64,000 nucleotides of DNA from CAWCQC01 sp963819905. GTDB lineage: Bacteria; Actinomycetota; Thermoleophilia; Gaiellales; Gaiellaceae. The notes under the pieces are model-generated. The model was given only the letters and a program-made list of their open reading frames with translations. It did no database searches and was not told the origin of the DNA. Where the stretch lies: positions 744,001-808,000 of the forward strand of contig CAWFXP010000009.1 of NCBI GenBank assembly GCA_963819905.1, read 5' to 3'. Shown here one piece after another: positions 57,953 through 64,000 of the stretch; the first letter of the stretch is position 1, and each line of letters opens with the position of its first letter. The position numbers and the translations under genes are program-made.

Positions 57953-58671
57953 GACACACCGATCCCGAGGTAGGCCTTCTCGATCTCGGCCGAGGCTCTC
58001 AGCTCGGCGCCGGGGCCCTCGCGTTCCACCTGGCCGTTCGCGAGCACGTACGCCCGATCGGCGATCTCGAGGGCTCGATGGACATTCTGCTCCACCAGCA
58101 GCACCGTCGTGCCCTCGTCCCGCAGCCGGGGGATGAGGTCGAAGATCTGGTCGACGAGGATCGGCGCGAGGCCGAGTGAGGGCTCGTCGAGAAGCAGGAG
58201 CGCCGGCCCGGCCATCAGGGAGCGTCCGATCGCCAGCATCTGCTGCTGGCCCCCGGACAGTGTTCCGGCCGGCTGACCGAGGCGCTCCTGCAAGATCGGA
58301 AAGAGGTCGAAGACCCGTTGGCGGGCGGCGTCTGCGGCCGCGCGGTCACGCTGCGGGACGGAACCGAGCCGCAGGTTGTCGGCGACGGTCAGCTTCGGGA
58401 AGACGCGGCGCCCCTCGGGCGTCAGGGCCAGGCCGCGGCGCACGATCTGCTCCGTGGGTAGTCGCTGGAGCTCGTCGCCGCGAAAGACGACCCGTCCGCC
58501 GGCCACCGGGACGAGGCCGCAGATGGCGTTCAGAAAGCTCGACTTCCCCGCGCCGTTCGCGCCGAGCAGGGCGACGATCTCGCCCTGCTCGACGCGAACG
58601 GAGACCTCCCGCACGGCCACGATCGGGCCGTAGCGGACGACGAGGTCCTCGGCGCGGAAGAAGTCGGTCAC
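57949..58671 (-). CDS. livF: Branched-chain amino acid ABC transporter ATPase LivF
   Basis: 240 residues from GTG at 58671, sharing one base with the preceding stop. Walker A GANGAGKSS, Q-loop TPEGRRVFPKLTV (typical of LivF), signature LSGGQQQMLAIGRSLM, Walker B LLLLDEPSLGL, H-loop VEQNVHRAL. Confidence 0.94.
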   Translation of the reverse strand: MTDFFRAEDLVVRYGPIVAVREVSVRVEQGEIVALLGANGAGKSSFLNAICGLVPVAGGRVVFRGDELQRLPTEQIVRRGLALTPEGRRVFPKLTVADNLRLGSVPQRDRAAADAARQRVFDLFPILQERLGQPAGTLSGGQQQMLAIGRSLMAGPALLLLDEPSLGLAPILVDQIFDLIPRLRDEGTTVLLVEQNVHRALEIADRAYVLANGQVEREGPGAELRASAEIEKAYLGIGVS

Positions 58672-59934
58672 TATTCGGCAGGCGCGATGTAGCTCGGGAT
58701 GACCTCCTCGAGGAGGGTGAACTCCGTTCCCTGCATCTGGACGAGCGTGATCGGCTTCGTCGGATAGCGAGTCTCCGGGTCCATCGTCATCGTGCCGGTC
58801 ACGAGGGGCACGTCCGTCAGCGCGAGAACCGCCGCGAGCAGGTCGTCGGGCTCGGTGGAGCCGGCGGCCTCCGCGGCCGCCACGTAGGCGTACACGTTGT
58901 CGCGGCCGATCGCCTCGAACGTGTTCGACTCGGGCGGGCTTCCCTTCCACTCGGTGTACTGGTCGATGAACTCGGCGATCGGGGTGCCCGGCGCGTCGAA
59001 CCCGTGCGTCGAGTAGACGGTGCCGTCCACCGCGCTTCCACCCGAGTCGACGAACAGCGTCGTGTCGTTGCCGTCCGTCGAGATGAACGGCAGCTCGACG
59101 CCGGCAGAGCGCATCTGCTTCAGGAGCGCACCGGAGTCGGGAACGAAGATGGGAGAGAAGAGCACGTCCGGAGCCGGGCTCGCGTTCTGCATCTTCGTCA
59201 CCTGCGTACCGAACTCGGTCTGGCCGATCTTGAACGTGTCCTCGCCGACGACCTCACCGCCGCAGATCTGGGCGAACGCGTCGGCGAAGAAGACGGTCAT
59301 GTCCTTCGTGTACGGGATCTCGGGCGAGCCGAGCAGGTAGGCGGCCTGTGTAGCCCTGGTCGCAGGCGTACTGAGCGCCCGCCGATGCCTGCGCGTTGTC
59401 GCCGAACACGAACGAGAAGACGCGCTCGCCGCCGTCCCGCACGATCGCCGGGGCGGTGTTGCCGCCGACGCTGATGATTCCGCCGGCCTGCGAGACGAGC
59501 TGCCCGACGGCCGGCCCGGCGTCGGCGGTGGTCATTGCCTGAATGTTGACGCCCTCGTCGAGAAGCTCCTGCGCGGTGGTCAGCGTCTGGGTCTGGTCTC
59601 CCTTGTTGTCCTTGGAGACGATCTCGACGGTCACCGGCCCGCCGGCCGCGTTGATCTGCTCGGCGGCGAACTCCATGCCGTTCAGAAGCGGGACGTCGTA
59701 TGCCGCGTACCCGCCTGAAAGCGCGGCCGAGAATCCGATCCTGAGCGTGAGCGGCTCGCCGCCGGCTGCGGCGCCGGTGTCCCCGGAGGCCCCGGTGTCC
59801 GCGGGCGCACCCGTGTCGGCGGGCGGCGTCGTCTCGTCGCCTGAATCACCGCTTCCGCCGCCACAACCTGCGGCGGCGATCGCGAGGCCGAGCACGCAAA
59901 GCAGGCCCAGCATCGTCAGCAGTCGTCGTCTCAT
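58671..59934 (-). CDS. Branched-chain amino acid ABC transporter substrate-binding lipoprotein, frameshifted
   Basis: About 420 residues after repair. ATG at 59934 with GAGGAGGAGAAGGG upstream. Lipoprotein signal LLCVLGLAIAAAGCGGG with the lipid-modified cysteine, a threonine/alanine/aspartate-rich linker, then the type I periplasmic-binding fold: LRIGFSAALSGGYAAYDVPLLNGMEFAAEQINAAGG. After one extra base near 59345 it continues as AAYLLGSPEIPYTKDMTVFFADAFAQICGGEVVGEDTFKIGQTEFGTQVTKM. Binds an amino acid or related ligand outside the membrane. Not renamed livJ/livK because specificity is unknown. Confidence 0.88.
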
Positions 59935-60692
59935 CCCTTCTCCTCCTCCTCGTTCGGGTCGGGTGTTCGGGTATCTGTCGCCGGCGCGGCCGTCGTTCCC
60001 AGATAGGCCTGGATGACCGCGGGGTCGCGCCGGACCTCCTCCGCGGTTCCCTCGCAGATCGTCCTTCCCTCCGCGAGCACGTGGATCCGCTCGCACAGAC
60101 GCATGATCAGGCGCAGGTCGTGGTCGACGATGAGAACCGCGCAGCCTTCGTCGTCGCGGACTCCCTTGATCGTCTCGAGCAGCGCGTCCGATTCCGCCTC
60201 GTTCATCCCGGCGGCGGGCTCGTCGAGGAGCAGGAACCGTGGGCCGCCGGCGAGGGCGCGCGCGATCTCGACCCGCCGCTGCTGGCCGTAGGGGAGCGTC
60301 ACCGCCAGCCGGTCGCGGTCGGCGTCGAGACGGAGCCGTTCGAGCAGCGCGTCGACCCGCTCGGCGTCCTGCCCGCGTGCGACCGCCCCTACCTCGACGT
60401 TCTCAGAGACGGTCATCTCCGCGAACAGGCGGATCTGCTGGAACGTTCGGCCTACGCCGAGCCTCGCGAAGTCGTGCGGCTTGTGTCCGGTCGCGTCGAC
60501 GTCGCCGATCGAGATCCGCCCGGCCGTGGGGCGCAGGACGCCGCTCGCGAGATTCAAGAGCGTGGTCTTGCCGCTTCCGTTCGGGCCGATGAGCCCGACG
60601 ATCTCGTTCTCCTCCACATGCATTGAGACGCCGTCGAGCGCCCGCAGGCCGCGGAAGTGCTTGGCGGCGTCCTCGATCGTCAGGGCGCTCAT
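59931..60692 (-). CDS. livG: Branched-chain amino acid ABC transporter ATPase LivG
   Basis: 253 residues. Walker A GPNGSGKTT, GVGRTFQQIRLFAEMTVSENV (LivG-type Q-loop), Walker B FLLLDEPAAGMNEAE, and H-loop VDHDLRLIM. The signature motif is degenerate: the LSxGQ segment reads LPYGQQRRVEIARAL, as is usual for LivG. Overlaps gntR and the binding-protein gene by ATGA on each side. Confidence 0.93.
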   Translation of the reverse strand: MSALTIEDAAKHFRGLRALDGVSMHVEENEIVGLIGPNGSGKTTLLNLASGVLRPTAGRISIGDVDATGHKPHDFARLGVGRTFQQIRLFAEMTVSENVEVGAVARGQDAERVDALLERLRLDADRDRLAVTLPYGQQRRVEIARALAGGPRFLLLDEPAAGMNEAESDALLETIKGVRDDEGCAVLIVDHDLRLIMRLCERIHVLAEGRTICEGTAEEVRRDPAVIQAYLGTTAAPATDTRTPDPNEEEEKG

Positions 60693-61465
60693 CGGGCGGG
60701 CTCGTCTCCGCCGTCGTCGGCAACCCGCTCGAGCAGCCGCCTGAGCGCGGTCTCGGTGAGCGCGAAATGGCTTCCGGCGACTGCAGCCGCCGCCTCCGCG
60801 TCACCGTCCCGGATCGCCGTCACGAGCCGGCCGTGCTGAGCGACCGCGCGGGCACGGATCTCGGCGCTGAAGGGCTCGGCCTCGAAGCCGAGGCTGACCT
60901 GCGCACGGATCTGCCGGCTGAGGGACTCGAGGTGGACGTTGTGCGTCGCGCTCGCGATCGCCGCGTGCAGCGCCTGGTCGGCCGCCCGTGACGCCTCGCG
61001 ATCCGGCGCGGCTGCGTAGTCGGCGAGCGCCCGCTCGATCGCGGCGACGTCCTCGGCCGTGCGGCGCTCCGCCGCTGCCCGCGCGATCAGCGGCTCGAGC
61101 AGGCTGCGGAGGTCGAACAGCGCTTCGAAGCGTTCCCAGTTGGGCACGAGCGTCCGCCGGATCATCTCGGCCGACTGCTCTCCCCAGCTCATCCGGACGT
61201 AGGCGCCCCCGTGGCGGCCGCGCTGGATGTCGACGTAGCCCGCCTCGGCGAGCCGGTGGAGCGCGTCTCGAACGCTGGCCCGGTTCACGCCGAGCAGGGA
61301 GGAGAGCTCGCGCTCGGTGGGCAGGCGCTGGCCCGGCACGTACTCACCGAGCGCGATCGCCGTGACGAGGCGCTCCGCGATCTGCTCGCCCGCGTTTCGG
61401 AGCTTCAGCGGCGCGAGCGTGCTGCCGGTTTCGCCTGGGTAGGCGAGCGTGAAGGAATGGGACAT
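60689..61465 (-). CDS. GntR/FadR-family transcriptional regulator
   Basis: 258 residues from ATG at 61465. Winged helix: LRNAGEQIAERLVTAIALGEYVPGQRLPTERELSSLLGVNRASVRDALHRLAEAGYVDIQRGRHGGAYV, then an FCD helical domain (RFEALFDLRSLLEPLIARAAAER ... DQALHAAIASATHNVHLESL) that binds small carboxylates, often with a metal. First gene of the liv operon and divergent from the aminotransferase, so it very likely controls both in response to their substrate. Confidence 0.9.
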   Translation of the reverse strand: MSHSFTLAYPGETGSTLAPLKLRNAGEQIAERLVTAIALGEYVPGQRLPTERELSSLLGVNRASVRDALHRLAEAGYVDIQRGRHGGAYVRMSWGEQSAEMIRRTLVPNWERFEALFDLRSLLEPLIARAAAERRTAEDVAAIERALADYAAAPDREASRAADQALHAAIASATHNVHLESLSRQIRAQVSLGFEAEPFSAEIRARAVAQHGRLVTAIRDGDAEAAAAVAGSHFALTETALRRLLERVADDGGDEPAR

Positions 61466-61525
61466 TTCTCGACCCTTTTTCGGGCCATGACCCTCCCAGA
61501 TCGCTGCCGCTCCGTCAAGGCGGGA

Positions 61526-61531
61526 TACGAT
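61526..61531 (+). promoter_or_regulatory. -10 hexamer TACGAT of the aminotransferase operon
   Basis: TACGAT ends 6 nt before the GTG at 61538, deciding this start over the in-frame ATG at 61487. The 72-bp divergent region 61466-61537 must also hold the GntR operator, but no clear TNGTNNNACNA site was found. Confidence 0.45.
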
Positions 61532-61537
61532 CCGCGC

Positions 61538-62902
61538 GTGGCCGACACCGTGACCGGAGCCGTAGCCTCCCGAGCCGACGCGGTGCTCGCTCGAGAGGAC
61601 TCCGTCCTCGGGGACGTGTTGAAGATCCGCTTCTATCCGCTCGTCGTGGCGGAGGCGAAGGGGGTTCGCATCCGGGATGTCGACGGGGGCGAGTACCTCG
61701 ACCTGACCGGGGCGGCCGGGGTTGCGCAGACGGGCTACGGCCATCCGCGTGTTACGGCGGCGATCGCGGAGGCGCTCGAGCGACAGCACACCGGCATGCT
61801 CTGCTGCCACGCGCACGAGGCGGCAACCGAGTTCGGGGAGCGACTCTGCGAGCTCGTTCCGGGTGACTTCCCGAAGAAGGCCTGGTTCGGGACGACCGGC
61901 TCCGATGCGAACGACTGCCTGGCCCGGCTCTTGCCCATGGCGACCGGACGCCGAAGGCTCATCACGTTCGTCGGTGCCTACCACGGCACGACCACCGGCT
62001 CGGCCGGCCTGTCCGGCCACCAGGCGCAGGCTTCGGTGATCGGTGGCGGGAACGTCACGAAGGTCCCCTATCCGGATCCGTACCGGTGCGCCTTCGGCCC
62101 ATGCGATCGGGACGGTTGCTCGCTCCGCTGCCTCGACCAGCTCGAGCGTTTTGCGCTGGGTGCGGTGTCGCCGGCGGAGGACACGGCGGCGATCCTGATG
62201 GAGGCCGTCCAGTCGGACGGCGGAGAGGTGGTCCCGCCCGCAAACGTCATTCCCGCGCTCCGCGAGCTCTGCGACCGACATGAGATCTGGCTCGTCTTCG
62301 ACGAGGTGAAGACGGGCCTCGGACGAACCGGGCGTATGTTCGCGTTCGAGCACGCGGGCGTCATCCCCGACGCGGTAGCGCTCGGCAAGCCGCTCGGCGG
62401 CGGGCTGCCGCTGTCGGCGGTGGTCGGACGGCGCGAGCTGCTGGACGTGCCCACGTACAGCCTCTTCACACTCGGTGGGTCGCCGCTCCCGTGCGCGGCG
62501 GGCCTCGCGACCCTCGACGTGATTCGTGACGAGGGGCTCGTCGAGAACGCTGCGAGGATGGGGGAGCGGCTGCTCGACGGGCTGCGGTCGATCCAGGGCA
62601 CCTCGCGCCTCATCGGAGACGTCCGCGGCAGGGGGTTGATCCTCGGCGTCGAGCTCGTCTCCGATCGCGAGACGCGAGAGCCGGCGCCGCTCGACGCGCA
62701 TCGCCTCGTCTTCCGGTGCTTCGAGCTCGGTCTCCTGACGATCTACGCAGGGCTCGCGGGCAACGTCGTCGAGCTGACGCCGCCGCTCACGATCGGCGCG
62801 ACCGAGATCGACGAGGCGCTCGGCATCTTCGAGCACGCCCTCGCCGACGTCGAGGCGGGCAGGTTCGACGATGCCAAGCTCGCCCCGTTCGCCGGCTGGT
62901 GA
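61538..62902 (+). CDS. Class III PLP-dependent aminotransferase
   Basis: 454 residues. PLP lysine in DAVALGKPLGGGLPLSAVVG, LVFDEVKTGLGRTGRMFAFEH with the ring-contact Asp, FGTTGSDANDCLARLL phosphate site, VGAYHGTTTGSAGLSG. A cysteine-rich insert (YRCAFGPCDRDGCSLRCLDQ) is seen in several GABA/4-aminobutyrate and 2,2-dialkylglycine-type members. It transfers an amino group from an omega-amine to a keto acid; the true substrate is unknown. Ten bp before the glutamine-synthetase-like gene, suggesting a polyamine/GABA or unusual amino acid pathway. Confidence 0.88.
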   Translation: MADTVTGAVASRADAVLAREDSVLGDVLKIRFYPLVVAEAKGVRIRDVDGGEYLDLTGAAGVAQTGYGHPRVTAAIAEALERQHTGMLCCHAHEAATEFGERLCELVPGDFPKKAWFGTTGSDANDCLARLLPMATGRRRLITFVGAYHGTTTGSAGLSGHQAQASVIGGGNVTKVPYPDPYRCAFGPCDRDGCSLRCLDQLERFALGAVSPAEDTAAILMEAVQSDGGEVVPPANVIPALRELCDRHEIWLVFDEVKTGLGRTGRMFAFEHAGVIPDAVALGKPLGGGLPLSAVVGRRELLDVPTYSLFTLGGSPLPCAAGLATLDVIRDEGLVENAARMGERLLDGLRSIQGTSRLIGDVRGRGLILGVELVSDRETREPAPLDAHRLVFRCFELGLLTIYAGLAGNVVELTPPLTIGATEIDEALGIFEHALADVEAGRFDDAKLAPFAGW

Positions 62903-62912
62903 CGCGCAGCCG

Positions 62913-64000
62913 ATGACCCCCGAGGAGCTGCGGGACGCCGGCGTCCGGATCGTCGGGCTCGTCCTCGTCGACAACGCGGGCCTCGCCCGGCTCAAGTGCG
63001 TGCCGATCGACAGGCTCGCCCGGGCGGCCGAGCGCGGCATCGGCTGGTCGAGCATCTGGGGCCTGTCGCTCGGGGACGATTCATTCGCGCACGACCCCGG
63101 CCTCTACAGCCCGTCCGGAGACCTTCGCCTGCGGGCCGACCTCGACGCGGCCGCGCTCGTCGGCGGCGCGCCCGGTTGGGCCTTCGCGCCGATCGACCAC
63201 TACGAGCAATCGGGCGAGCCGTGGCCGGGCTGCCAGCGGGGCTTCGTGCGCCGGGTCCTGGGCCAGGCCGAGGACGCGGGCGTCGAGGTGGTGGCCGCCT
63301 GGGAGCTCGAGTGGTCGGTCGGCAGGGAGGAAGACGGGCACTTCGTGCCGCTTCACCGCGGGCCGGGTTACGGAGCGGCGACATTCGGGGACACCGGGCC
63401 GTTCATGCTCGACCTGGTCGACGCCCTGGCCGAGTCTGGCATCGTCCCCGAGCAGGTCCACCCCGAGTACGCGAACGGGCAGATGGAGCTCTCGCTCCCC
63501 CCGACCGGACCTGCTCCGGGCCTGCGACGAATCCATTCTCGCGCGCCAGGTGATCCGCACGGTTGCGGCAAGCCACGGCTGGCGGGCGAGCTTCTCGCCG
63601 AGAGTCGTCGCCGGCTCGGTCGGGAACGGAGCGCACATCCACGTCAGCATCTGGCGCGACGGCGTGAACCAGCTCGCGGGCGGCGAAGGGCCCGAGGGAC
63701 TGCACCCGGACGGTGCGGCGTTCATCGCCGGCGCGCTCGGGCAGCTACCCGCGCTGACTGCGATCGGCGTGCCGAGCGCTCTTTCGTACGCTCGTCTCCA
63801 GCCCGGGCACTGGGCCGGCGCATACGCCTGCTGGGGCAACGAGAACCGCGAGGCGGCGCTTCGGCTCGAGGGTGCGAGCGGCGCCTCTACGGAGTCGGCC
63901 AACGTCGAGTGGAAGTCGGTCGACGGGGCGGCCAATCCGTACCTCGCCGCCGGGGCGCTCGTCGCAGCCGGGCTGGAGGGGCTGGTGCAGAGGCTCGAGC
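62913..64000 (+). CDS. Glutamine synthetase-like ligase, frameshifted and cut by window edge
   Basis: At least 360 residues. TPEELRDAGVRIVGLVLVDNAGLARLKCVPIDRLARA is the beta-grasp N-terminus. HPEYANGQMELSLPP contains the metal-site Glu. One extra base near 63514 shifts the frame, which continues ESILARQVIRTVAASHGWRASFSPRVVAGSVGNGAHIHVSI, then ENREAALRLEG and VDGAANPYLAAGALVAAGLEG, the family end blocks. These GlnA3/PuuA-like proteins join glutamate to amines such as putrescine or ethanolamine. Next to an omega-aminotransferase and an ABC importer, gamma-glutamylation of an imported amine is plausible. Confidence 0.82.
   Translation, partial: MTPEELRDAGVRIVGLVLVDNAGLARLKCVPIDRLARAAERGIGWSSIWGLSLGDDSFAHDPGLYSPSGDLRLRADLDAAALVGGAPGWAFAPIDHYEQSGEPWPGCQRGFVRRVLGQAEDAGVEVVAAWELEWSVGREEDGHFVPLHRGPGYGAATFGDTGPFMLDLVDALAESGIVPEQVHPEYANGQMELSLPPTGPAPGLRRIHSRAPGDPHGCGKPRLAGELLAESRRRLGRERSAHPRQHLARRREPARGRRRARGTAPGRCGVHRRRARAATRADCDRRAERSFVRSSPARALGRRIRLLGQREPRGGASARGCERRLYGVGQRRVEVGRRGGQSVPRRRGARRSRAGGAGAEAR

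Noticed and set aside
61466..61537. GntR operator between the regulator and the aminotransferase
   Set aside because: Expected from gene layout, but no convincing inverted repeat of the FadR type was visible.
1..64000. CRISPR array, prophage, rRNA operon or replication origin
   Set aside because: No regularly spaced direct repeats, no phage structural genes, no rRNA-like sequence and no cluster of DnaA boxes were seen.

Overview
This is a 64 kb window of high-GC DNA with small gaps between genes and frequent GTG/TTG starts. Gene content points to an actinobacterium: CarD, a RadA-DisA pair, ClpC, Ku, a DUF4081 acetyltransferase, a DUF2469 protein, a CtpE-like P-type ATPase and DUF6636-type secreted proteins. 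I would place it in class Thermoleophilia (Gaiellales/Solirubrobacterales-like), but that is inference. Many genes carry a TANNNT -10 hexamer exactly 6-8 nt before the start codon and no Shine-Dalgarno sequence, so much of the window is probably transcribed leaderless.

Layout. 0-9 kb: end of Ku, a Nif3-like protein, tRNA-Pro(CGG) followed by a row of five hairpins, a nitrilase-family amidase, a HAD hydrolase, an MFS transporter, an acyl-CoA dehydrogenase and a VanW-family protein. 9-17 kb: thioesterase, sirtuin, glutamine amidotransferase, PLP decarboxylase, lipid kinase, purine nucleoside phosphorylase, GNAT and a cation ATPase. 17-26 kb: housekeeping run tilS-hpt-ftsH-folP-folB-folK-DUF2469-coaX, interrupted by a small membrane protein and a secreted subtilase on the other strand. 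25.7-32.9 kb: two tandem paralogous ~1,170-1,190-residue proteins fusing a class III nucleotide cyclase, a STAND-type ATPase and a family-5 oligopeptide-binding domain. 33-43 kb: dusB, greA, a DUF4097 gene with a ribbon-helix-helix regulator, lysS, three DUF6636-type secreted proteins, a MITE-like element, a decayed methyltransferase, an AlkA-like glycosylase and clpC. 44-49 kb: radA-disA-carD-ispD-PHP phosphatase-ispF. 49-56 kb: GNAT, NUDIX, CBS, two M20 peptidases, an M24 peptidase, a cupin and an alpha/beta hydrolase. 56-64 kb: a translationally coupled branched-chain amino acid ABC operon (gntR-livG-binding protein-livF-livH-livM) divergent from an aminotransferase and a glutamine-synthetase-like enzyme.

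The order ftsH-folP-folB-folK-coaX-lysS-clpC-radA-disA-carD-ispD-ispF resembles the conserved ftsH-to-ispF neighbourhood of mycobacteria, so the window looks like an old actinobacterial core with local insertions, chief among them the cyclase fusions.

Two signals stand out. First, 264 consecutive codons inside ftsH (19452-20243) end only in G or T, with not one codon ending in A or C, although the rest of the window strongly prefers C/G endings. Second, the cyclase-ATPase-peptide-binding fusions have no visible signal peptide or membrane segment and look like cytosolic ligand-sensing cyclases. A caution for all users: at least a dozen otherwise intact genes, including radA, ispF, folK and the glutamine synthetase, are broken by single-base indels. 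This most likely reflects consensus errors in the sequence rather than real gene death.
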